Assembly: GCA_021802115.1 (NCBI GenBank)
Contig: JAKABA010000192.1
Location: forward strand, 1 to 7,519
Direction of reading: 5' to 3'
Source: a bacterium
GTDB lineage: Bacteria > Chloroflexota > Dormibacteria > UBA8260 > Bog-877
DNA length: 7,519 nt
Each line of letters begins with the position of its first letter. The first letter of the stretch is position 1. Positions 1 through 5,808 of this stretch are shown one piece after another. The notes under the pieces were generated by a model. The model was not told the DNA's origin. It worked only from the letters and a program-made list of their open reading frames with translations, and searched no databases. The translations under genes were made by a program, and so were the position numbers.

Positions 1-711
1 GGGATTCTGCGCCTCCAGCCGTTCGTGAGCTTCCCGCTTCTCACGGGCTTCGACGAACTCCGGAAGGTCCCCATCGCACCGCCGCAGAAACGCCGCTCTG
101 GCCGCGAGCTGCTCCCGCTGCGACTCCAACCCCTCGATCTGGCGGGTCAGCCGCTCTAGGTCAGAAGCTGCCTGCTGGCGCTCGCCCTCAGCCATCTCCC
201 AGGCGGCCTGCAGCTCGCCCCACGTCCGGGCTAGCCCGTCGCGCTCCATGGCCAGCGACCCTATCCGGGGCACGTCTCCCGATCTCCGCGCCTCCACGGC
301 GCGAGCTTCTAGCTCCCGCAGCCGACCGGCCGTCTCCTCCAGGGCCAGATGTATCCGTTCGGCCCGCTGCCGGACTTCCTCAGCGAGCGTCGCCTGCTGG
401 TCGAGCTGCCGCTGAGCATCGGAGATTTCGCTCGCCTCCAGCTCCGCCACCTGCGCCAACAGCCCGTCGGCTTCGCGCTGCTGCTGGTCCCGGAGCCGAG
501 CCCGGGCCAGAGCTTGCTCGGCCTCGGACTGACGCTGAGTCGCCGCGACTGCCGCCGCCTGGAGCCGTGCCGCCCGAGCCCTGGCCCGCTGAGCGGCCCT
601 GAGCGCCGCTTCCAAGGGGTCCGCGGTTGTGAGGAAAGGCTGGTGCGCTTCCGGGGCACTGGCACTGGTCTGGGGCGCTGGCGGTGCCTTCCGGGCAGGA
701 CGCAGCCTCAT
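1..711 (-). CDS. Coiled-coil protein of unknown function, C-terminus cut by the window edge
   Basis: An open minus-strand frame starts at ATG 711 and runs without a stop for 237 codons to base 1, so the end of the gene is missing. The first ~35 residues are Pro/Ala-rich and probably disordered (MRLRPARKAPPAPQTSA...). From about residue 36 almost everything is Ala, Gln, Glu, Arg and Leu in heptad-like order, for example LAQVAELEASE and LERLTRQIEGLES, as in a long coiled coil. No signal peptide, membrane segment or catalytic motif is visible. The ATG overlaps the stop of the 134-aa gene as ATGA, and a GGTGG lies 7 bases upstream, so translation is probably coupled and this is the last visible gene of the operon. 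Coiled-coil proteins of mobile elements can be DNA-binding (KfrA type), structural or partition proteins, but nothing here decides between these. That the frame is coding is well supported by its composition; the function is unknown. Confidence 0.75.
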   Translation of the reverse strand, partial: MRLRPARKAPPAPQTSASAPEAHQPFLTTADPLEAALRAAQRARARAARLQAAAVAATQRQSEAEQALARARLRDQQQREADGLLAQVAELEASEISDAQRQLDQQATLAEEVRQRAERIHLALEETAGRLRELEARAVEARRSGDVPRIGSLAMERDGLARTWGELQAAWEMAEGERQQAASDLERLTRQIEGLESQREQLAARAAFLRRCDGDLPEFVEAREKREAHERLEAQNP

Positions 712-1112
712 GGCCGGGCCACCGGAGAGGTCCGGCCTCGGTTCTGCGGCGAGTCGCTCTCGTGACCGCCGGTCAGCAGCCCACGGTTGAACTGGCGGGC
801 TACGGTCGAGGTCTCCGGCAAGCCGGTCAGGTCGACGTGCGTCACGTCAGCCTTCACCGAGCCGCGCGACGGATCGTTGACGAACTGGCCGGTGTCCGAA
901 GCCCGGCGAGTCTTCAGCGCAGGCTGGGTTCTGCCCGACACCTCCTCGGCGGCGCAAGCGGCCGCATGAGCTGGGCTGGCGTGCGCCCGATCGCAGCCCG
1001 CGTGGTGATAGTGCGGGCTGCCATCCTCGCCAACATGTCGGCCATCATCGCCAACGTCCGCGGGGCGATGCTTTACCAGTCCGCCGAAAAACACTGGTCC
1101 GTTGTCACTCAT
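708..1112 (-). CDS. Small His/Cys-rich hypothetical protein (134 aa)
   Basis: The ATG at 1112 has a strong ribosome site, AAGGAG, six bases upstream and overlaps the stop of the preceding gene as ATGA; its own stop overlaps the next start in the same way. This makes it a credible gene although the product is not recognised. The N-terminal 55 residues hold a cluster of possible metal ligands: H15, H26, H34, H36, H37, C40, H44, H49 and C53. The C-terminal half is hydrophilic (a VTHVDLTGLPE segment, then a polar tail) with no membrane segment. It may be a small zinc-binding or structural protein of the element, but the His-rich part is also low-complexity and the ligands need not be functional. 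Function unknown. Confidence 0.6.
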   Translation of the reverse strand: MSDNGPVFFGGLVKHRPADVGDDGRHVGEDGSPHYHHAGCDRAHASPAHAAACAAEEVSGRTQPALKTRRASDTGQFVNDPSRGSVKADVTHVDLTGLPETSTVARQFNRGLLTGGHESDSPQNRGRTSPVARP

Positions 1113-1345
1113 GATCGTCTCCTTGCGGCCAGGCCGCGTGAAAGTTGCGCGCGAGCCTTAGCTTCAGCCTCGCGCACCATTCGCTCTGCGGCAACGGTTC
1201 GCTCCGCGCCGAACCGGAACGAGAGACGCCAGCCGGACGTGCCGAAGGTCGCCACCAGATCTTCGTCCCGGTCGAGGTCGCACACCACCCAGCCGCGCGA
1301 GCGCAGCCAGCCCACCGTCGCCCGCGTTTCATTCAGCGGGGTCAC
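1109..1345 (-). CDS. Small hypothetical protein (78 aa)
   Basis: I place the start at GTG 1345 (VTPLNETRATVGWLRSRGW...) because GGAG lies eight bases upstream and the codon overlaps the stop of the preceding 16-codon ORF as GTGA. The same frame is open to a GTG at 1447, but those extra 34 residues are Ala/Arg-rich, lie across the end of the preceding gene, and look like shadow sequence. The protein has a compact core (GWVVCDLDRDEDLVATFG, then GWRLSFRFG) that could be a small beta-rich fold, and a basic Ala/Arg/Glu-rich C-terminal helix. Its stop overlaps the next ATG as ATGA. No family recognised. Confidence 0.6.
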   Translation of the reverse strand: MTPLNETRATVGWLRSRGWVVCDLDRDEDLVATFGTSGWRLSFRFGAERTVAAERMVREAEAKARAQLSRGLAARRRS

Positions 1346-1392
1346 TGTCGCGTCTCCGGTATCCGCAGCAGCCGCAGCAGCTCGTCGGTCAC
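1342..1392 (-). CDS. Candidate 16-aa micro-ORF (VTDELLRLLRIPETRQ)
   Basis: A 16-codon frame sits exactly between two small genes. Its GTG at 1392 overlaps the upstream TGA as GTGA, and its TGA overlaps the next gene's GTG (1345), also as GTGA. An AAGAGG lies a few bases before the start. The peptide is an acidic then Leu-rich amphipathic stretch ending in Arg/Gln. It may be a real micropeptide, a translational relay coupling the two flanking genes, or the remnant of a longer gene. Only position and signals support it; there is no homology evidence. Confidence 0.4.
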   Translation of the reverse strand: MTDELLRLLRIPETRQ

Positions 1393-1637
1393 GACCCACC
1401 TCTTGGTCGAGGTGCGACCACGACGCTGGGCAGCCCACGACGCTCACCGGCTGCGGTCAGCAGCCGGCGCAGGCTCACCGGCCAAGCCTCTGCCAGACAG
1501 CACGAGTCGTCGGGCTCGTGGACCACGGTCAGGTGACTGGCCTGACCCGGTGGGAGCACTGACACCCGGTCAGCAAGCACTTCCAAGTACTCCGCGTCCC
1601 GGGTCAGCCGGAGGTGGTCGAGTTTGAGCCGAGTCAC
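1389..1637 (-). CDS. Small hypothetical protein (82 aa)
   Basis: GGAGGG precedes two consecutive GTG codons (1640 and 1637). The second has the better spacing (GGAGG, 7 bases), giving VTRLKLDHLRLTRDAEYLEVLADR.... The frame continues to an upstream start at 1733, but that part crosses the heptamer repeats and hairpin of the intergenic region and is unlikely to be coding. The protein alternates short charged and hydrophobic stretches (YLEVLADRVSVLP, HLTVVHEPDD, SLRRLLTAAGE) with a Pro/Arg/Gly-rich tail. No known domain recognised. It is the first gene after the repeat-bearing intergenic region, and one repeat copy (1649-1655) abuts its ribosome site, so it is the gene most likely to be controlled from that region. 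Confidence 0.6.
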   Translation of the reverse strand: MTRLKLDHLRLTRDAEYLEVLADRVSVLPPGQASHLTVVHEPDDSCCLAEAWPVSLRRLLTAAGERRGLPSVVVAPRPRGGS

Positions 1638-1640
1638 CAC

Positions 1641-1776
1641 CGACCCTCCGCTACATGTAACGCGGGGTGTAGCTGGGAGTGCTGCGATACATCCCGCACC
1701 ACCCCCCCGTAGGGGGGGTGCGGTGTAGCGCACCCCGCTACACGGTTGTAGCGCCCTTGTAGCGGTTGTAGCGCTG
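1641..1776. promoter_or_regulatory. Intergenic heptamer array (TGTAGCG/CGCTACA), candidate operator or iterons
   Basis: The 135-bp gap between the ATPase stop and the 82-aa gene holds TGTAGCG on the plus strand at 1724-1730, 1747-1753, 1758-1764 and 1767-1773, its complement CGCTACA at 1649-1655 and 1736-1742, and near-copies at 1656-1662 (TGTAACG), 1668-1674 (TGTAGCT) and 1685-1691 (CGATACA). Start-to-start distances at the ATPase end are 12, 11, 11 and 9 bp, close to one helical turn. GTGTAGCG (1723-1730) and CGCTACAC (1736-1743) form a perfect 8-bp inverted repeat with a 5-bp spacer. The copies at 1649 and 1656 abut as a near-perfect palindrome next to the ribosome site of the 82-aa gene. 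Arrays like this bind a regulator or replication initiator cooperatively; which of these applies is inference. No clear -35/-10 pair was found. Confidence 0.55.
1700..1720. repeat. GC-rich hairpin, 9-bp stem with 3-nt loop
   Basis: CACCCCCCC and GGGGGGGTG pair perfectly around a GTA loop. It lies inside the intergenic heptamer array, downstream of the ATPase stop. There is no following T-run on either strand, so it is not a textbook intrinsic terminator. It may attenuate transcription between the ATPase and the small genes, or be a structured part of an origin or operator. Confidence 0.5.
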
Positions 1777-2964
1777 TCACGCCCTGATCCCCACCCGGCC
1801 GTCTGGAAGGCGGGTGAATGAGTCCGAATGTCGGCTGACCATGGTGCGGATAGATGACTCCGGGACTCGGAGTTCGCTGGCCACCTCCGACGTTCTCATC
1901 GCGCCACCCATCAGGAGCTTCTGCATCCGCTGATGGATGGGAAGGCGCTCTGTCAGTTCTGGCGCCGATACTTCGGCTCGCTCGAAGCGGATCGTCTGAT
2001 CCCCGTAGATCATCCGAAGCCCGACCGACGGCTGCTTCGGTCCGAGGTTTGCCTTGGTGTTGATCAGCATCACCTCGGCCACGCCATCTCGGGGTTCCAG
2101 CTCCCGTCGGAGTTCCCAAACAGCGCGCGCCGCGTTGACCTTGTACACGGACCCGTAGGGCTTGCTCGCTCCAGTCACACCCTGGCCGATGTCGGCCCCG
2201 GTGACGTGATCGACCAGCAGCACGGTGGTGCCGAGAAGCCGCAATGCAGCAAAGAGTCTGAGCACCCCGTCGGCAGGGTCCCCCGCGTCCCGACCAATCC
2301 CCAGGGCCAACCCCACGCTGTCCACAACTACGAGCGCCGCCCCGAGTCCAGCGACCAGCTCGGCGATCCGCTCAATGTCGTCCGCCAGAGGTCGTCGCAT
2401 CCTCAGGTACGCCACACTCGGCGGGTCGATCCCAGCGCCCTCTGCGACGCTGGCGACGAGGTTCGACCAGTCATCACCATTGGACTCGTAGTCAAGGATC
2501 ACGACCGGCGCGGGTCCACTCGGGAGCCATCCCGGAATCACCCGGGAGCCGGTACTCACCGAGGTAGTTATCGCTGCCGCCAGCGTGGACTTGCCCGTCC
2601 CTCCGGGGCCGAAGAGGACTGTGACGTGACCGATGGGGAGCAGCGATCCCAGCAACCTCCTCTCCTGGGCCTGGGGACGGCGTGAGCCGATGACCTGCAC
2701 CGCTTCCCCGGCAGCCTCGCTGGCCAGTACCCCGACGCAGAGGCGCTCCAGGATGTCGGCCCACGAGACCCTGGGCGCTCGGGCCGCCAGCAGCCTCGCC
2801 GTCGAGGCCCGGGCACTGAGGCTGGACAGATTGAAGGTCCCGGCCGACAAATGTCTGCCGTCCAACCGCACGGTGAGTTCTCCGCGCAGCTCACCGCCGC
2901 TGGATCGCAGGCGTCTCACCGACGCCTCCCAGGTTGGCACCTCCCCGGACAGACTGCCCAACAC
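1777..2964 (-). CDS. RecA-fold AAA ATPase (RepA/AAA_25-like), 5' end cut off by an IS
   Basis: This is the main body of an ATPase. Counting from GTG 2964 it has 395 residues: Walker A GPGGTGKST at ~119-127, a LDYES segment at ~158, Walker B LVVVDS at ~211-216, VDHVTGAD at ~251 and GSVYKVNAARAVWE at ~271. The C-terminal ~55 residues (PIHQRMQKLL...RTSEVASELRVPESSIRTMVSR) look like a winged helix. The order fits hexameric RecA-like ATPases of the RSF1010 RepA/AAA_25 type, common in plasmids, phages and integrative elements. GTG 2964 is not the native start: the frame continues to base 3000 and then, across the IS, to ATG 5826, giving an original protein of 413 aa. GTG 2964 has no ribosome site, but in-frame GTG 2919 has GGAGG five bases upstream and would give 380 aa with the whole ATPase core. 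As it stands the gene is probably unexpressed or expressed only weakly as a truncated form. A role in replication or maintenance of the element is inferred from family and context. Confidence 0.8.
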   Translation of the reverse strand: MLGSLSGEVPTWEASVRRLRSSGGELRGELTVRLDGRHLSAGTFNLSSLSARASTARLLAARAPRVSWADILERLCVGVLASEAAGEAVQVIGSRRPQAQERRLLGSLLPIGHVTVLFGPGGTGKSTLAAAITTSVSTGSRVIPGWLPSGPAPVVILDYESNGDDWSNLVASVAEGAGIDPPSVAYLRMRRPLADDIERIAELVAGLGAALVVVDSVGLALGIGRDAGDPADGVLRLFAALRLLGTTVLLVDHVTGADIGQGVTGASKPYGSVYKVNAARAVWELRRELEPRDGVAEVMLINTKANLGPKQPSVGLRMIYGDQTIRFERAEVSAPELTERLPIHQRMQKLLMGGAMRTSEVASELRVPESSIRTMVSRHSDSFTRLPDGRVGIRA

Positions 2965-2994
2965 CCAAGACAGGCCCCGACGCTGCAGGCCGAT

Positions 2995-3000
2995 CTCTTC
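2995..3000. repeat. Left target-site duplication, CTCTTC
   Basis: This is the 6 bp immediately before the IS terminus TGTC. The identical CTCTTC follows the right terminus, as expected for a recent IS21-type insertion. Confidence 0.85.
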
Positions 3001-3020
3001 TGTCGGCGGCCATGAGAATC

Positions 3021-3082
3021 TGAACGCTGGCGGCCACGAAAGTGAACGCTGGCGGCCACCAGAACTGAACGCTGGCGGCCAC
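3021..3082 (+). repeat. Left-end subterminal repeats of the IS (3 x 17 bp)
   Basis: TGAACGCTGGCGGCCAC occurs identically at 3021-3037, 3043-3059 and 3066-3082, 22-23 bp apart, or about two helical turns. A partial CGGCGGCCA lies at 3004-3012, nearer the tip. In IS21 such repeats are transposase-binding sites; that role is inferred here. Confidence 0.85.
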
Positions 3083-3117
3083 CGGAACTGCGCGGGGCGG
3101 GCCGGGCTGTGCTGGGA

Positions 3118-3176
3118 GGTGTCCCTCCTGGGGTTAGCTGGAGGCGTACTGGCAACCAGCGCCCAGGAGGGACACC
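3118..3176 (+). promoter_or_regulatory. Perfect 15-bp inverted repeat covering the istA ribosome-binding site
   Basis: GGTGTCCCTCCTGGG (3118-3132) is the exact reverse complement of CCCAGGAGGGACACC (3162-3176), which ends at the base before the istA GTG and contains its AGGAGGG. GCTGG (3137-3141) and CCAGC (3156-3160) in the loop can extend the stem. An mRNA containing both arms would hide the ribosome site. A transcript starting inside the loop would carry only the right arm and be translatable. This resembles the protection against read-through transcription known for IS10 and IS50. Confidence 0.65.
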
Positions 3177-4664
3177 GTGAAGTTTGGCGAGGAAGTCGTG
3201 GAGATACTTGAGGCGTACGACGTGACCGGGTCCTACCGGGCGGCGGGGGAGCTGGCGGCGTGCGCCCCGAACACGGTGGCCCGGTACGTGGCCCTGCGGG
3301 AGGCGGGACGGCCGCGGTCGCGGGCGCTGCGACGGGCGGGGCTCATGGATGAGTACCTGGAGAAGGTGGAGGAGTGGGTGAACGTGAGCCGGGGCAAGGT
3401 GCGGGCCGACGTGGTGTTCAGCAAGCTCACGGCCATGGGGTATCAGGGCTCGGAACGGACGGTCCGGCGGGCGGTGAGAAGAGCCAAGGAGGCATACGGC
3501 CAAGGGCACCGGCGGGTGTACCGGCCTTGGATCGTGGAGCCGGGGCTGTGGCTCCAGTGGGACTACGGCCAGGGGCCGCTGGTGGAGGGGCGGCAGACGA
3601 TCCTGTTCTGTGCCTGGCTGGCGTGGTCGAGGTTCCGGGTGATCATCCCGATCCTGGACCGGGCCTTGCCGACGGTGATCTGGTGCCTGGATCAGGCGCT
3701 GCGGCGGTTCGGGGGCTGCCCCACGTATGGGCTGAGCGACAACGAGAAGACCCTGACCGTGGAGCACGTGGCCGGGATCGCCATCCGGGGGTCGGCAATG
3801 GTGGCGGTGGGGCGCTGGTATGGGGTGAGCCTGCGGAGTTGCATCCCGTACGACCCTGAGAGCAAGGGCGGGTCGGAGGCAACGGTGCGGGTGGCCAAGG
3901 CGGATCTGGTCCCCACCGAGGCGAACCTGCGAGAGCAGTACTCCAACTTCTGGGAGCTGGAGGAGGCCTGCCGGGAGCTGGAAGCGGAGGTGAACGGCCG
4001 GGTGCACCGCGTCACCCGGCAGATCCCGGCGGAGATGTTGATGGGGGAGCGGGCACGGCTGCACCCGCTGCCGGAAGAGCCGTACACGCTGGCCTTCGGG
4101 GTCACCCGGCGGGTGGGCCAGACCACGGCGATGGTGAGCTTTGAGGGTGGCTCGTACTCGGTGCCCCACCAGCTGGCGGGCCAGGTGGTGTGGGTGCGGG
4201 GGCATGGGGAGGAGGTGATCGTGGTGCATGTTGGTCCCGAGGGTCCCAAGGAGGTGGCCCGGCACCTGAGGACCACGCCGGGGACCCCGCGGCTGGATGA
4301 CCGGCACTTCCCGGAGCGGCAGAGTGACCCTCTGGAGCGGGAGCCGCGGGCCCGGACTCGAGAGGAGGTCGAGTTCCTGCAGCTGGGGCCGCAGGCGGGG
4401 GCCTGGCTGAAGGCGGCGGGCGCGGCAGGGGCTACCCGGGTGCGCTCGAAGATGGCCTTGGCGGTGAGCTTGGCCAAGGTTCTGGACGGGGCCCGGGTGG
4501 CGGAGGCGCTGGGGCAGGCGGCGGCCAGCGGGCGGTTCGCGGACGGGGACCTGGAGTCGATCGTGGCCCACCTCACCACCTCCCAGGTGGGGCCGGTACT
4601 GCGACCCTCGGACGATCACAGCCTGCAAGGTGGCACGGCGGGATGGGCGGCGCTGCGGGCATGA
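3177..4664 (+). CDS. istA: IS21-family transposase IstA
   Basis: IstA is the DDE transposase that cuts and joins the IS ends. The 495-aa frame starts at GTG 3177, five bases after AGGAGGG. An N-terminal helix-turn-helix region (~residues 5-45, EEVVEILEAYDVTGSYRAAG...PNTVARY) is followed by a second DNA-binding segment (~70-105, including GYQGSERTVRRAVRR). The RNase H-like core comes next, with D129 in LQWDYGQ, D188 in GLSDNEK and E234 in PESKGGSEATVRV, the usual IS21 acidic triad. A beta-rich C-terminal domain follows (~320-370). Length and motifs are normal and there is no frameshift, so it should be functional. Its TGA overlaps the istB ATG as ATGA. Translation may be limited by the upstream inverted repeat. 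Confidence 0.93.
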   Translation: MKFGEEVVEILEAYDVTGSYRAAGELAACAPNTVARYVALREAGRPRSRALRRAGLMDEYLEKVEEWVNVSRGKVRADVVFSKLTAMGYQGSERTVRRAVRRAKEAYGQGHRRVYRPWIVEPGLWLQWDYGQGPLVEGRQTILFCAWLAWSRFRVIIPILDRALPTVIWCLDQALRRFGGCPTYGLSDNEKTLTVEHVAGIAIRGSAMVAVGRWYGVSLRSCIPYDPESKGGSEATVRVAKADLVPTEANLREQYSNFWELEEACRELEAEVNGRVHRVTRQIPAEMLMGERARLHPLPEEPYTLAFGVTRRVGQTTAMVSFEGGSYSVPHQLAGQVVWVRGHGEEVIVVHVGPEGPKEVARHLRTTPGTPRLDDRHFPERQSDPLEREPRARTREEVEFLQLGPQAGAWLKAAGAAGATRVRSKMALAVSLAKVLDGARVAEALGQAAASGRFADGDLESIVAHLTTSQVGPVLRPSDDHSLQGGTAGWAALRA

Positions 4665-5485
4665 CCATCGAGACCGCGGCCCCACCTCTGCCTGAGGAGC
4701 TGGAGGCACTGCTACGCCGGCTGCGCCTGCCCCACCTGCGCAAGCTGGCTCCGGAGGTGCTGGCCACGGCCCGGGCCCAGCGCTGGGAGCCGACTGAGGT
4801 GCTCAAGGTGCTGCTGCAGGAGGAGTTGGAGGGCCGGGAACGCTCGGCCGCCAGCACTCGCCGGGAGGCGGCCGGCTTCCCCACCGGTAAGACCTTTGAG
4901 GCCTGGGACCCCCAGCTGTGCTCGATCCCGATGCCCACCCAGGAGGCGCTGCGCAGCCTGGAGTGGGTGCGCCGGCGGGAGAACCTGGTGGTGTGCGGGC
5001 CCTCGGGGACGGGCAAGAGCTTCTTCCTGGAGGCGCTGGGGCAGGAGGCGGTGGAGAGCGGCCTCAAGGTGGCTTGGTTCACCCTGGAGGAGCTGGGGGA
5101 ACTGGTGCGCAAGAGCCGGGCCGACGACTCGGTGGTACGGGCAGTGGGTCGGATCCTGCGGGCAGACCTGATCGTGGTCGACGACATCGGGCTGCTCCCG
5201 GTGAGCCCGGACTCGGCCGAGGGGCTGTACCGGTTGGTGGACGCCGCTTATGAACGCCGCAGCGTGGCGATCAGCTCCAACCTCCACCCCGCCGGGTTCG
5301 ACGAACTGATGCCCAAGACCCTGGCCACCGCCACGGTGGACCGGCTGATGCACCACGCCCACCTCTGCGTGACTTCGGGTGAGAGCGTGCGCCTGGCTCA
5401 GGCCACTTCGGGGCAAGGGGTCTTGGCCCTGACCATGCCAGCCTCCCAGGCCCCCTTGCCGGCACGACGGGGAAGCCGATCATGA
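4661..5485 (+). CDS. istB: IS21-family transposition helper ATPase IstB
   Basis: IstB is the DnaA/DnaC-like AAA+ ATPase that helps IstA select target DNA and capture it. I chose ATG 4661 (MTIETAAPPLPEELEALL...) because it overlaps the istA stop as ATGA, the usual coupled arrangement in this family; an in-frame ATG at 4643 would add six residues. The product is 274 aa: an N-terminal helical region, Walker A GPSGTGKS at 113-120, Walker B LIVVDDIGLL with D174/D175, and a sensor-like SSNL segment followed by the DELM...DRLMHHAH region. The C-terminal tail is Pro/Arg-rich. All ATPase motifs are present and the gene looks intact. Confidence 0.93.
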   Translation: MTIETAAPPLPEELEALLRRLRLPHLRKLAPEVLATARAQRWEPTEVLKVLLQEELEGRERSAASTRREAAGFPTGKTFEAWDPQLCSIPMPTQEALRSLEWVRRRENLVVCGPSGTGKSFFLEALGQEAVESGLKVAWFTLEELGELVRKSRADDSVVRAVGRILRADLIVVDDIGLLPVSPDSAEGLYRLVDAAYERRSVAISSNLHPAGFDELMPKTLATATVDRLMHHAHLCVTSGESVRLAQATSGQGVLALTMPASQAPLPARRGSRS

Positions 5486-5503
5486 CCACTTTGGGCCCGA
5501 TTC

Positions 5504-5526
5504 GGCCCCGGCCAGCAGCCGGGGCC
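5504..5526 (+). terminator. Stem-loop just downstream of istB, possible terminator
   Basis: GGCCCCGGC (5504-5512) pairs perfectly with GCCGGGGCC (5518-5526) around a 5-nt loop. Flanking TTC and GAA can extend the stem past one bulged C. It begins 18 bases after the istB stop. No T-run follows, so termination is likely but not certain. The rest of the IS 3' region (about 5530-5715) shows no convincing gene. Confidence 0.45.
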
Positions 5527-5719
5527 CGAAACCGAGCCGCTGGGACCCCTGCTCCCAGGGCCTCGGGCCGCTTCTGGCGCCCATCTCTGGGACTGGCGAT
5601 GAGGGCGCCGTCCACGGTTTCCACCTCATCCACCCTCCCTCCCCGAACCCCTCCTTCCACAACTACGACTAACAACTGGCCTGGACCCGAACCTGCCGCT
5701 GCCCGGATGCGCAGTTCTG

Positions 5720-5782
5720 GTGGCCGCCAGTGCTCAGTTCTCGTGGCCGCCACTGCGCAGTTTTCGTGGCCGCCAGTGTTCA
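5720..5782 (-). repeat. Right-end subterminal repeats of the IS (3 x 17 bp)
   Basis: Inverted copies of the left-end unit occur at 5720-5736 (GTGGCCGCCAGTGCTCA), 5743-5759 (GTGGCCGCCACTGCGCA) and 5766-5782 (GTGGCCGCCAGTGTTCA), exactly 23 bp apart. The GTGGCCGCCA core matches the left units, apart from a short divergent stretch in its second half. They mirror the left end and probably bind the transposase. Confidence 0.85.
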
Positions 5783-5802
5783 GTTCTCAATGTCCCTTGA
5801 CA

Positions 5803-5808
5803 CTCTTC
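5803..5808. repeat. Right target-site duplication, CTCTTC
   Basis: This 6-bp copy is identical to 2995-3000 and directly follows the IS terminus CCTTGACA. It encodes the GAA GAG codons of the ATPase on the minus strand. Confidence 0.85.

Larger units (their letters stand above)
3001..5802 (+). mobile_element. Complete IS21-family insertion sequence, 2802 bp
   Basis: The element begins TGTCGGCGG and ends CCTTGACA, giving imperfect inverted ends that both start TGTC when read inward. It is flanked by an exact 6-bp duplication and carries intact istA and istB. Each end holds three 17-bp subterminal repeats in opposite orientation. Size, gene order, istA/istB overlap, multiple end repeats and duplication length all fit the IS21 family. 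Because both genes are uninterrupted and the duplication is perfect, the insertion looks recent and potentially active. It is oriented against the host operon and splits its ATPase gene after codon 8. Confidence 0.92.

Noticed and set aside
684..1562. 292-codon plus-strand open frame over the small-gene cluster
   Set aside because: The minus-strand genes there have ribosome sites and 4-bp overlaps; this frame has neither and is Arg/Ser/Ala-rich shadow.
1389..1733. Extended start (1733) for the 82-aa gene
   Set aside because: The extra codons cover the hairpin and heptamer array and lack a ribosome site, while GGAGG sits correctly before GTG 1637/1640.
2916..4709. 597-codon open frame on the minus strand opposite istA
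   Set aside because: It is a GC-rich shadow of istA: Pro/Arg/His-rich, no ribosome site, and crosses the IS boundary. IstA itself has all its motifs.
3013..5789. IS boundaries at TGAGAA...TTCTCA
   Set aside because: This was the first apparent inverted match, but no duplication flanks it. Boundaries at 3001 and 5802 give matching TGTC tips and an exact CTCTTC duplication.
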